Origin: Clostridiales bacterium
GTDB taxonomy: Bacteria > Bacillota > Clostridia > Oscillospirales > CAG-272
DNA: 43,175 nt
Direction: 5' to 3'
NCBI GenBank assembly: GCA_012514145.1
Contig: JAAZAV010000014.1
Span: forward strand, 183,265 to 226,439
In this document: positions 23,052 through 30,751 of the stretch, one piece after another
Position numbering within the stretch: the first letter of the stretch is position 1
Layout: every line of letters begins with the position of its first letter
Program-made: the position numbers and the translations under genes
Notes under the pieces: generated by a model
What the model was told of the DNA's origin: nothing
Database searches by the model: none
The model's input: the letters and a program-made list of their open reading frames with translations, nothing else

Positions 23052-24191
23052 ATGACCGGTATTATGGATATCCTTTACATACCGCTGGGGTATGTAATAA
23101 AGGTTTGTTACCAGCTTGTCGGCAATTACGCATTGGCGTTGCTGCTTTTCGCAATCATAATCAAGATTATACTCTTCCCTCTCGGCATCAAGCAGCAGAA
23201 GAATTCTGTTAAGCAGGCTTCGCTCCGCCCCAGGGAGATGGCAATCCGCAAGAAGTACGCCGGGCGCGAGGATAAGGCTACCAAGCAGAAGTGCCAGGAA
23301 GAGGTTATGGCGCTCTATCAGAAAGAGAACTACAACCCTATGGGCGGTTGTTTTCCTCTGCTTATAGAGATGCCTGTAATTCTTGCTCTTTATAAAATCA
23401 TTACCCAGCCGATGCGCTATATCTGCGGTATTTCGGCTGAGGCGATAGGGCAGATTACCGAGCGTGTCAAAGGTGTTATCACAGGTGCCGACAGCGCAAA
23501 AAAGGTTCTCTCGCAGATCGATGTGATTACCCATGTCAAGGAACATTTTACGGACTTCACTGACCTGCTTCCCGAAAACTTTGCCGCCTCGGATTTCCCG
23601 GACTTCACCATGTTCGGCGGGGCTATCGATCTCTCCGCTACCCCAAGCTTTAACAAACCCGGTTGGCTGCTGCTGATCCCGCTTCTAACTTTCCTATTCA
23701 CATTCGGCAGCATGAAGCTCACCCGCCGCTTTACCTATCAGCCCCCGACCGACGGTCATTCAGCCGACACCAAGGTTTCAAGCTGGATCATGGACCTTAT
23801 GATGCCCGCTATGTCGACCTGGATCACCTTAACCGTTCCCGCTGTTATCGGTGTATACTGGATTTACCAGAACATACTCAATGCGCTGCGTCAGATGCTG
23901 ATGTATAAGCTGTTCCCTATTCCGAAATTTACCGAAGAGGACTACAAGGCAGCCGAACGGGAGTATGCAGGCAAGGTCAAGAAAAACAAAGGTGCGGTAG
24001 ATGCAATCAAACAGAGCGACCCGAACAAAAAGGTTCGTTCACTGCATTATATTGACGCTGAAGATGATGCCGACGATTCTGAAGCCAAGGACAATGGACC
24101 GGCTGCTCACTCCCCCGAAAAGCCGGAAGCAGGCTTCATTGAACCCGCTCCGCTGAAGGATGACGGCAAAAGCAAAGACAAAGGTAAATAA
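23052..24191 (+). CDS. yidC: Membrane protein insertase YidC/OxaA
   Basis: 379 aa. The frame opens at 22929, but the start at 23052 is preferred: AAAGGA lies upstream and the protein then opens with the first membrane helix (ILYIPLGYVIKVCYQLVGNY). Visible features are the second helix ALALLLFAIIIKIILFPLGIK, the cytoplasmic KQASLRPREMAIRKKYAGRE loop, NPMGGCFPLLIEMPVILALY, and two C-terminal helices (WLLLIPLLTFLFTFGS; MPAMSTWITLTVPAVIGVYW). The lysine-rich tail after 330 binds ribosomes. A long loop between about residues 130 and 200 is typical of clostridial YidC. Inserts and folds membrane proteins with SecYEG or alone. Confidence 0.94.
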   Translation: MTGIMDILYIPLGYVIKVCYQLVGNYALALLLFAIIIKIILFPLGIKQQKNSVKQASLRPREMAIRKKYAGREDKATKQKCQEEVMALYQKENYNPMGGCFPLLIEMPVILALYKIITQPMRYICGISAEAIGQITERVKGVITGADSAKKVLSQIDVITHVKEHFTDFTDLLPENFAASDFPDFTMFGGAIDLSATPSFNKPGWLLLIPLLTFLFTFGSMKLTRRFTYQPPTDGHSADTKVSSWIMDLMMPAMSTWITLTVPAVIGVYWIYQNILNALRQMLMYKLFPIPKFTEEDYKAAEREYAGKVKKNKGAVDAIKQSDPNKKVRSLHYIDAEDDADDSEAKDNGPAAHSPEKPEAGFIEPAPLKDDGKSKDKGK

Positions 24192-24203
24192 GAGGTAATA
24201 TAA

Positions 24204-25094
24204 GTGAAACAGGAACTGATTGCCACCGGACGTACCGTCGAGGCGGCAGTATCAAACGGTGCGGCGGAACTCGGAGTCGAGGTCGAGCGCATCACTTATG
24301 AGGTGCTTGAAGCACCAAAGAAGGGCTTCCTCGGTTTTGGCGAGGCACCCGCCAAGGTAAAAATCACCTTTACCCCTCGTCCCGAGGACACGGCACTTGA
24401 GTTTGTGCGTATGCTGCTGAGAGATATGGAGCTTGACGCAGAGGCTGAACTCGCCCGTGAGCTTACCTCCGCTGGAGATCGTCTTATCCGTATATCGGGA
24501 GAGTCCGCAGGCGTGCTTATAGGCCGTCACGGTGATACTCTCGACGCACTGCAGAGTCTTGTGAATCTTGTGGCTAACCGCGCCGAGAAAGAAGGCGATG
24601 ACAGCCGCTATACCAAGATTTCGGTTGATATCGAAAACTACCGTGTCAAGCGGGAGGAGACCCTGCGACGTCTGGCTCGTGCCAAGGCTTCCCAGGTCAG
24701 GAAAACCCGCAAGAACATCACGCTCGAGCCGATGAACCCCTATGAGCGCCGCATAATCCACTCCGAGATTCAGAATATCAACGGTGTTTCCACCACCTCG
24801 GTTGGCTCCGACAGCAATCGCCGTGTTATTATCTGGCTCGAGGAGAACGGCAAGCCGACCGCCGCAAAAAAGAGCGAACTTGATGACGGGTTTGGCGAAA
24901 GCGATCGTGCGCCGCGCGAGAGCAGCTCAAGTAAGCGCCGCAGACGCCGCAAGCGTCCGCAGAGTGGCAGCAAGCCTGCCGCAGACACCAATGCAGACCC
25001 GGGTTTCGAGACTGATTCGAGAGACAGCGCAGACTCATCGGCAGCCGGTACGAATCACAATTCGACTGAACCCATTGAAAAAAGTTTTGACTGA
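24204..25094 (+). CDS. jag: RNA-binding protein Jag/KhpB
   Basis: 296 aa with a GTG start (AGAGG 9 bp upstream). Domain order: Jag-N (1-50, with KKGFLGFG at about 38-45), a KH domain (about 60-140, with GRHGDTLDALQSLVNL) and an R3H domain (about 155-220, with NPYERRIIHSEI). The protein ends in a long low-complexity acidic/basic tail (about 225-296) containing KRRRRRKRPQ, which is not conserved in the family. Cytosolic RNA-binding protein linked to cell-division and envelope control; it forms a pair with KhpA in other Bacillota. It follows yidC by 12 bp. Confidence 0.92.
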   Translation: MKQELIATGRTVEAAVSNGAAELGVEVERITYEVLEAPKKGFLGFGEAPAKVKITFTPRPEDTALEFVRMLLRDMELDAEAELARELTSAGDRLIRISGESAGVLIGRHGDTLDALQSLVNLVANRAEKEGDDSRYTKISVDIENYRVKREETLRRLARAKASQVRKTRKNITLEPMNPYERRIIHSEIQNINGVSTTSVGSDSNRRVIIWLEENGKPTAAKKSELDDGFGESDRAPRESSSSKRRRRRKRPQSGSKPAADTNADPGFETDSRDSADSSAAGTNHNSTEPIEKSFD

Positions 25095-25114
25095 TTCAGA
25101 CAACAGAATAATGA

Positions 25115-25150
25115 CATCCCGGAGAGGCATAGGCGCTTCTCCGGGATTTC
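25115..25150 (+). terminator. Terminator after jag
   Basis: A perfect 10-bp stem ATCCCGGAGA (25116-25125) with TCTCCGGGAT (25138-25147), 12-base loop, then TTCCC: a weak T-tail. Confidence 0.6.
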
Positions 25151-25225
25151 CCTGTTATATGTTATCGAATGATTTTTCATGAATTCTGTTTTGTGTAACT
25201 TTATATTAACTTATTGTAAAAACGA

Positions 25226-25253
25226 TTGACAATACAGGCATTTCTGCTATAAT
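25226..25253 (+). promoter_or_regulatory. Sigma-A promoter for the GH4 gene
   Basis: TTGACA (25226-25231), 16-bp spacer, TATAAT (25248-25253). Confidence 0.8.
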
Positions 25254-25286
25254 AAAGTTGTAAAACTTATCTGAAAGGATATTCAA

Positions 25287-26609
25287 ATGAACAAAATTAC
25301 ATTTATGGGCGCGGGAAGCACCGTGTTTGCAAAGAACGTACTCGGCGACTGCCTGCTTTGTGAGCCGCTCTCCGAGTTTGAAATCTCGCTTTATGATATC
25401 GACGCGGACAGACTTGATGAGTCCTACGCAATGGTAAACTCCCTCAACCGCAATGTAAACAATGGCCGTGCAAAGGTAACCAGGCATCTTGGCGTTGAGA
25501 ACCGCAAGGAAGCTCTCCGGGGCGCCATGTTCGTGGTAGACGCTATACAGGTCGGTCTCTATGAGCCCTGCACCGTCACCGACTTTGAGGTTCCGAAGAA
25601 ATACGGTCTCCGCCAGACCATCGCCGATACCCTCGGCATAGGCGGTATCTTCCGCGCTCTCCGCACCATCCCGGTACTGGAGGACTTCGCCCGCGATATC
25701 GAGGAAGTCTGCCCCGACGCCTGGTTCCTCAACTACACCAACCCCATGTCTATGCTGGCAGGTTTTATGCAGCGTTACACCGGCGTAAAGACCGTCGGTC
25801 TCTGCCACTCGGTACAGGTCTGCTCAAGAGGCTTGCTCAATGCTCTGGGTATAAAGTACAACGAGCCGATTTACGAGAACATAGCCGGTATCAACCATAT
25901 GGCTTGGCTGCTTGAAATCAAGGACTCCGACGGCACCGACCTCTATCCCGAGATTCGCCGCCGCGCAATAGCGGAACTTGAGAATCCCGATTCCAAGTCC
26001 TATGACCTGGTTCGCTATGAGTATATCCGCCGTCTCGGCTACTACTGCACCGAATCGTCAGAGCACAATGCCGAGTATAACCCCTTCTTCATCAAGAGCA
26101 ACTATCCCGAGCTTATAGAGCGCTATCGCATCCCGCTGGATGAGTATCCCCGCCGCTGTGTGAACCAGATAGCCAACTGGCACAGGGAGCGTGACAACTA
26201 CATCGCAGGCAATGTTACCCACACCCGTTCCAATGAGTACGCCTCTCGCATCATGGAAGCAATCTACACCGATGTTCCCTATAAGATCGGCGGCAACGTA
26301 ATAAACAACGGTCTTATTACGAACCTGCCTGCTGAGGCTTGCGTAGAGGTTCCCTGTCTTGTCAACCGTCTCGGTGTTCAGCCTACCTATGTTGGACGTC
26401 TGCCCGAACAACTGGCTGCGATGAACCGCACCAACATCAATGTTCATCTCCTGACCATTGAAGCGGCTGTTACCAAGAAGAAAGAGACTATTTATCAGGC
26501 GGCGATGATGGATCCCCACACCGCGGCAGAGCTGTCAATCGACGATATCGTCGCCATGTGCGACGACCTCATTGAGGCTCACGGCGACTGGCTGCCCAAG
26601 TACAACTGA
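25287..26609 (+). CDS. GH4 family glycosidase (alpha-galactosidase/glucosidase-like)
   Basis: 440 aa. NAD-dependent glycosidase using an oxidation-elimination mechanism with a divalent metal. Rossmann start MNKITFMGAGSTVFAKN with GAGS, LYDID as the end of beta-2, LNYTNPMSM, then GLCHSVQ with the metal ligand C173 and GINHMAW with H204, matching the Cys/His pair of GH4. Probably cytosolic, acting on an imported glycoside. MelA-like similarity is a guess; the sugar type cannot be told by eye. RBS AAAGGA. It has its own promoter and is monocistronic or followed only by the hairpin at 26636. Confidence 0.92.
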   Translation: MNKITFMGAGSTVFAKNVLGDCLLCEPLSEFEISLYDIDADRLDESYAMVNSLNRNVNNGRAKVTRHLGVENRKEALRGAMFVVDAIQVGLYEPCTVTDFEVPKKYGLRQTIADTLGIGGIFRALRTIPVLEDFARDIEEVCPDAWFLNYTNPMSMLAGFMQRYTGVKTVGLCHSVQVCSRGLLNALGIKYNEPIYENIAGINHMAWLLEIKDSDGTDLYPEIRRRAIAELENPDSKSYDLVRYEYIRRLGYYCTESSEHNAEYNPFFIKSNYPELIERYRIPLDEYPRRCVNQIANWHRERDNYIAGNVTHTRSNEYASRIMEAIYTDVPYKIGGNVINNGLITNLPAEACVEVPCLVNRLGVQPTYVGRLPEQLAAMNRTNINVHLLTIEAAVTKKKETIYQAAMMDPHTAAELSIDDIVAMCDDLIEAHGDWLPKYN

Positions 26610-26635
26610 TTCGTTGATTTTAACAAATATGGCTC

Positions 26636-26674
26636 GGAGCGTATCCGCCAATCGGCAGATGGCAGATACGCTCC
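26636..26674 (+). terminator. Hairpin after the GH4 gene
   Basis: A perfect 10-bp stem GGAGCGTATC (26636-26645) with its complement at 26665-26674, loop of 19 bases. There is no T-run, so termination is uncertain. Confidence 0.5.
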
Positions 26675-26738
26675 CACTTAAGCCCATTTTACTCAACAAT
26701 TTGTACAGTTTACCGAATCTGTATTTGTGCATATACTC

Positions 26739-26767
26739 TTGATTTTATCACATTTTTAAGTTATAAT
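26739..26767 (+). promoter_or_regulatory. Sigma-A promoter for the aldolase gene
   Basis: TTGATT (26739-26744), 17-bp spacer, TATAAT (26762-26767). Confidence 0.72.
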
Positions 26768-26807
26768 ATAAGAAGATTAAACTGCCAATAACAAGGAGAT
26801 AGAGATA

Positions 26808-27773
26808 ATGGCACTTGTCAACACAAAGGAAATGTTCCGCAAAGCCTATGAGGGCGGCTACGCCATCGGCGCTTTCAATATCAACAACATGGAGATTATT
26901 CAGGCAATCACCGAGGCTGCCGAGGAACTCCGCTCACCCGTTATTCTCCAGGTTTCCGCAGGCGCACGCAAGTATGCCAAGCATGAGTATCTGGTAGCTC
27001 TTGCTGCCGCCGCAATAAAGGATAGCGGCATCGACCTTGCGCTGCACCTGGATCACGGCGCCGATTTCGAAATCTGCAAGACCTGCATCGACGGCGGCTT
27101 TACATCGGTTATGATTGACGGCTCTCACCACACTTTTGAGGACAACATCGCCGTTACCAAAAAGGTCGTCGAATACGCTCACGCTCACGGCGTGGTCGTT
27201 GAAGGCGAACTCGGCAGGTTGGCCGGCGTCGAGGACGATGTGAAGGTTTCTGAAGAGGATTCATCATACACACGTCCCGAGGAGGTTGAGGAGTTCGTAG
27301 CAAGGACAGGTGTTGACTCGCTCGCCATAGCAATCGGCACCAGCCACGGCGCTTATAAGTTCAAGCCCGAGCAGTGCACCAGAAACGAGAAGGGCGTTCT
27401 CGTTCCGCCTCCGCTACGTTTCGACATACTCGATAAGATTAAAAAGATGCTTCCCGGCTTCCCCATCGTTCTCCACGGTGCTTCTTCTGTTCCGCAGGAG
27501 TATGTTCAGGAGATCAACGCCACCGGCGGCAAGCTCCCGGACGCTGTGGGCATACCGGAAGAGCAGCTCCGCAAGGCTGCCGCTTCGGCAGTCTGCAAGA
27601 TAAACATCGACTCGGATATACGTCTCGCCATGACCGCAGGCATACGCCGTGTCATGTTCAACAGCCCCGATGTATTCGATCCCCGCGGCTACCTCAGTGT
27701 TGCCCGTGATGAGGTCCGCAAGACCGTCGCTCACAAAATCAAGAACGTTCTCGGCTCTGCCAACACCCTGTAA
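26808..27773 (+). CDS. fba: Class II fructose-bisphosphate aldolase (ketose-bisphosphate aldolase)
   Basis: 321 aa. Zinc-dependent cleavage of fructose-1,6-bisphosphate (or tagatose-1,6-bisphosphate) to two triose phosphates. Family motifs: YAIGAFNINNMEIIQAI, LHLDHGADF with the metal ligand and catalytic Asp-His pair, the GELGRLAGVEDD loop, GTSHGAYK with a zinc His, and VLHGASSVP with another. A C-terminal NIDSDIR strand binds the substrate phosphate. RBS AAGGAGA. It has its own promoter. The tagatose alternative cannot be excluded. Confidence 0.92.
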   Translation: MALVNTKEMFRKAYEGGYAIGAFNINNMEIIQAITEAAEELRSPVILQVSAGARKYAKHEYLVALAAAAIKDSGIDLALHLDHGADFEICKTCIDGGFTSVMIDGSHHTFEDNIAVTKKVVEYAHAHGVVVEGELGRLAGVEDDVKVSEEDSSYTRPEEVEEFVARTGVDSLAIAIGTSHGAYKFKPEQCTRNEKGVLVPPPLRFDILDKIKKMLPGFPIVLHGASSVPQEYVQEINATGGKLPDAVGIPEEQLRKAAASAVCKINIDSDIRLAMTAGIRRVMFNSPDVFDPRGYLSVARDEVRKTVAHKIKNVLGSANTL

Positions 27774-27820
27774 CAAGAGACCGGCATTTTCGCCGATACA
27801 GACAACAGGCATTTTCGATA

Positions 27821-27862
27821 ACAGACCGGGGAGAGGTCCGACCGTCACCCCGGTCTGCTTCA
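27821..27862 (+). terminator. Terminator-like hairpin after the aldolase gene
   Basis: A perfect 10-bp stem CAGACCGGGG (27822-27831) with CCCCGGTCTG (27848-27857) and weak T-tail CTTCATATT. Confidence 0.5.
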
Positions 27863-27910
27863 TATTGATCCCGGAACTATGAAATACTGCCGGTGAAATA
27901 ATAATAACAT

Positions 27911-28633
27911 ATGTACTGGAAAGATAATTTTGTAATTAACCCCCATGACGAAGATATTAATGGCATAGTCGGAGCTTCTGCTATTCTGCGCTATTTTCAG
28001 AGCGCTGCATACAATTACCATAAGGCATATCCGCCGTCTATCAAAGATATGGCTGCTGCTGGTATCGGTTTTATACTCAGCAAATGTGCGATTAGCTTTT
28101 ATGCACCGGTATACGCCTACGACGATGTTATGGTAAAAACCTGGGACAGTCACTCTCGCGGTCCGGTCTTTAACCGCTCTTACGCAATGTATCGCGGAGA
28201 ACTTCCTGTCGCCGAGATGACTTCATCATGGGCGCTGTTAAGTTTTGCCGATCGCAAGCTGCTGCGGGTGGAGGAATCGGGTCTGCCTTATGAACCCGAG
28301 ACTGCCCTGGAACTGGATCTGCCAAAACGAGTGCGCGTTCCCGATGATGTTACTCTGGCTATACGCGGCGAGCATATCGTAACCTACAGCGACTGTGACA
28401 CTAACGGTCATATGAATAACACCCGTTATCCGGACTTTCTCTGTGATTTTTTGCCTGACATGCGCGGGAAGCGGGTTATCAGCATTGTGCTGAGCTTCAT
28501 GAATGAAGCGCCTCTCGGCGACACTATCCGTGTTTACTCCGGTTCAAACGATGACAAGGTATGGTTCCGAACCCAGCGCGGAGACGGGTTGACCGGAGTT
28601 GAAGCGGAGATTATGTTGGATGACATTTACTGA
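27911..28633 (+). CDS. Acyl-ACP thioesterase (FatA-type double hotdog)
   Basis: 240 aa. Releases fatty acids from acyl carrier protein. The N-terminal hotdog carries YFQSAAYNYHKAY and the conserved FILSKCAISFYAPVYAYDDV; the C-terminal hotdog carries the catalytic YSDCDTNGHMNNTRYPDF (D, N and H residues). Length is normal for bacterial FatA-like enzymes. The stop is one base before the start of the regulator gene, so translation is coupled. The RBS is weak. No fatty-acid synthesis genes lie nearby. Confidence 0.88.
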   Translation: MYWKDNFVINPHDEDINGIVGASAILRYFQSAAYNYHKAYPPSIKDMAAAGIGFILSKCAISFYAPVYAYDDVMVKTWDSHSRGPVFNRSYAMYRGELPVAEMTSSWALLSFADRKLLRVEESGLPYEPETALELDLPKRVRVPDDVTLAIRGEHIVTYSDCDTNGHMNNTRYPDFLCDFLPDMRGKRVISIVLSFMNEAPLGDTIRVYSGSNDDKVWFRTQRGDGLTGVEAEIMLDDIY

Positions 28634-28634
28634 T

Positions 28635-29339
28635 ATGGATGAAATGATTAAACCAAACGGCGAAACATCCCATCATGGCAGGGACGAGGTCATTGTCATC
28701 TCGGGTGACTATCAGTTTTCGCGAATGCTTGAGCTTGAGCTGACCGATGCCGACTATAATGTCAGACTCGCAGGTTCGGTTTCGGCTGCGGGACTCGGCG
28801 GCAGCTCTTCCTGCGAATCAGCCGTGATTATTGATGTCGATTCGCTTGGTGATAATATCATGCTCCCCTTGTCAGGAATACCGGTGCTCATATACATATC
28901 AAATTATAATCTCGATAAATCCGCACTGCCGGAGGGCTGCCGCATACTTGAACGGCCTTTCAGCGTGACATCACTGCTTAACATACTGAATGGAGCCGAT
29001 ATCCCTGCCCGCGGTGCATACCGCAACAAGTCTTCCGCATATATCAACGAAATACCGGACGGCGGCATTGTGCTTGATGAATCGACGCTTAACGTCTGCA
29101 TCGGCGACGATGAGATTCGGCTTACCCGCCGAGAGTTCGAACTTCTTGCCTACCTGCTGTCCCGGCGCGGCGAACCTGTTTCCCGCGATGAGCTGATCCG
29201 GGAGGTATGGAACTACGAATACACAGGCAACACAAATGTTGTGGATGTATACATCCGTTACCTGCGCGAGAAAATAGATGAAAAGCTTGGTATAAAGCTG
29301 ATTGTCACTGTCCGCGGTCACGGATATAAAATAAAATAA
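28635..29339 (+). CDS. OmpR-type DNA-binding regulator with degenerate receiver domain
   Basis: 234 aa. Residues about 135-234 form a typical OmpR/PhoB winged helix (LTRREFELLAYLLSRRGEPV, SRDELIREVWNYEY, NTNVVDVYIRYLREKI, VTVRGHGYKIK). Residues about 15-115 have the receiver-like beta/alpha order (VIVISGDYQFSRMLELEL, AVIIDVDSL, GIPVLIYISNY, ILERPFSVTSLLNIL). The phosphoacceptor-like Asp in IIDVDSL is present, but the acidic pair is reduced to one Asp, and the conserved KPF lysine is Arg (ERPF). This is a pseudo-receiver that may not use normal phosphotransfer. No histidine kinase gene is adjacent. The start at 28635 is used because the frame from 28599 overlaps the thioesterase. Confidence 0.82.
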   Translation: MDEMIKPNGETSHHGRDEVIVISGDYQFSRMLELELTDADYNVRLAGSVSAAGLGGSSSCESAVIIDVDSLGDNIMLPLSGIPVLIYISNYNLDKSALPEGCRILERPFSVTSLLNILNGADIPARGAYRNKSSAYINEIPDGGIVLDESTLNVCIGDDEIRLTRREFELLAYLLSRRGEPVSRDELIREVWNYEYTGNTNVVDVYIRYLREKIDEKLGIKLIVTVRGHGYKIK

Positions 29340-29350
29340 TAAATGAAAAA

Positions 29351-29383
29351 AGAAAACCAGGCCGAATTTCGGCTTGGTTTTCA
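29351..29383. terminator. Bidirectional terminator between regulator and dapA
   Basis: A 14-bp stem (29352-29365 with 29369-29382; one G-T pair) with a 3-base loop. On the minus strand it is followed by a run of T, giving the dapA terminator; on the plus strand the T-tail is weak. Confidence 0.8.
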
Positions 29384-29427
29384 GATTTCCTCAGTATATA
29401 AGTCAGGTAAGTCGGTATAACAGCAGG

Positions 29428-30321
29428 TCAGATCAGTCCCTGTTCCTTCATTGCCGCGACAAGCAGGGCGCGGTTGGCATCATCCATCTCGCACAGAGGA
29501 AGTCTCACTTCATCGGAGCACAGACCCATTAAACCGACAGCAGTCTTAACCGGTATGGGATTCACCTCAATGAAGAGACGGTTGATGAGCTTTAATAGCT
29601 TCAGCTGCAGCGCGGATGACTCTTTGATCTTTCCCTCTGCCCAAAGAGCGCAAATTTCATGTGTCTCCTGGGGCATGATATTTGCAAGTACAGATATTAC
29701 ACCTATACCGCCCAGAGAGAGTACCGGCACGATCTGATCGTCGTTGCCGCTGTACAGGTCAAGAGCGTCGCCGCACTCTGCCGCAAGCTCGGCTATGGCG
29801 CTTATGTTGCCGCTGGCTTCTTTAACGGCTACGATGCGTTCGTGCTTTGCAAGTTCACGGTATACGGCTGTCGTAATATTGCAGCCTGTACGGGTGGGAA
29901 CATTATAGAGTATGATCGGTTTGTCAACCACATCCGCCACAGCGAAGAAGCTCTTTATCAGTCCCTTGGGTGTTGCCTTGTTGTAGTATGGTGTCACCAG
30001 CAGCAAACCGTCGGAGCCGACCTCGCAGGCGAACTTCGAAAGACTGACGGCATAGTCCGTGTCGTTGGAGCCGGTGCCTGCGATTACCGGAACACGGCCT
30101 GCGGTCTTTTCCACGCAGAAGCGTATAACCTCACGATGCTCATCATCCGTGAGGGTGGAACCCTCACCTGTAGTACCGCACACAACTATGGCATCGGTTC
30201 CGTTTTTAATCTGAAACTCAATCAAATCGGCAAACTGCTTGTAGTTTACCGCGTTGTCTGTGAATGGCGTGACGATTGCAACCGCGGATCCGCGGAAGAT
30301 GGTTTCCTTTAGCTTGCTCAT
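29428..30321 (-). CDS. dapA: 4-hydroxy-tetrahydrodipicolinate synthase
   Basis: 297 aa from the ATG at 30321 (GGAGAG 4 bp before it); a longer frame from 30357 lacks support. Condenses aspartate semialdehyde and pyruvate in lysine and diaminopimelate synthesis. Features: GSAVAIVTPF, CGTTGEGSTL, LVTPYYNKATPKG with the catalytic Tyr, LYNVPTRTG, and the Schiff-base lysine K167 in VAVKEASGN, then GNDDQIVPVLSLGGIGVISV. The substrate is supplied by Asd, encoded at 40568. It is preceded by a lysine riboswitch, so it is repressed when lysine is plentiful. It runs opposite to queA. Confidence 0.95.
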   Translation of the reverse strand: MSKLKETIFRGSAVAIVTPFTDNAVNYKQFADLIEFQIKNGTDAIVVCGTTGEGSTLTDDEHREVIRFCVEKTAGRVPVIAGTGSNDTDYAVSLSKFACEVGSDGLLLVTPYYNKATPKGLIKSFFAVADVVDKPIILYNVPTRTGCNITTAVYRELAKHERIVAVKEASGNISAIAELAAECGDALDLYSGNDDQIVPVLSLGGIGVISVLANIMPQETHEICALWAEGKIKESSALQLKLLKLINRLFIEVNPIPVKTAVGLMGLCSDEVRLPLCEMDDANRALLVAAMKEQGLI

Positions 30322-30360
30322 TTTCTCTCCGTTCTCCGGCGCCTGCCGGTATAACAATAT

Positions 30361-30390
30361 AAAAAAATAAAACCGGTTGAAACCGGCATA
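30361..30390 (-). terminator. Attenuator hairpin in the dapA leader
   Basis: On the minus strand a compact CCGGT-TTCA-ACCGG hairpin (30386-30373) is followed by TTTTATTTTTTT (to 30361), within the leader between the aptamer and dapA. A competing stem GGAAGC/GCTTCC (30437-30432 with 30415-30410) lies upstream. Confidence 0.65.
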
Positions 30391-30448
30391 CCATGTAATA
30401 CAATATCAAGGAAGCATGCATAAAAAGCAACGCTTCCGGATGTATACA

Positions 30449-30660
30449 CGATAGCCCTCCATTCCGCGCATCCCGCATCGGAATGACAGTCCGCGAAGTC
30501 TGTCCCCGCGTCCCAACATGACAGAATCGGCTCCGTCAGTTTCGGCAGCAAAGCCATTCGCCGCGCAAATCATACTGTCAGTATGAAGGACCCCGATTCA
30601 CCGCATTGGCGGTGCGTCCGATTTCACGCGGCTACGCGCACATGCTGCAGCCTCTATCTT
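30449..30660 (-). ncRNA. Lysine riboswitch (L box) aptamer
   Basis: About 210 bases of leader RNA on the minus strand. P1 pairs AGATAGAGG at the 5' end (about 30659-30651) with GGAGGGCTATC at the 3' end (about 30460-30450). Conserved lysine-aptamer strings between them are TGCTGCCGAA, TTGGGACGC, GGACAGACTTC and GACTGTCA. It precedes dapA by the expected distance and is followed by an attenuator. On the plus strand this stretch looks like non-coding filler with chance ORFs. Assigned by conserved strings read by eye. Confidence 0.88.
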
Positions 30661-30670
30661 CAACGGTGAC

Positions 30671-30699
30671 ATGATATCATACAATTTGCGGTATGTCAA
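30671..30699 (-). promoter_or_regulatory. Sigma-A promoter for the lysine riboswitch and dapA
   Basis: On the minus strand TTGACA (30699-30694), 17-bp spacer, TATCAT (30676-30671). The transcript should start near 30664, right at the aptamer. Confidence 0.8.
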
Positions 30700-30751
30700 T
30701 ACTTTTGGAACAATATTCACACGAAATCGCCCCATCAGAACAGGTAACGTA

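Noticed and set aside
29659-30312. 217-codon plus-strand frame opposite dapA
   Set aside because: dapA has all catalytic motifs and a riboswitch on the other strand; the plus frame has no RBS or domain.
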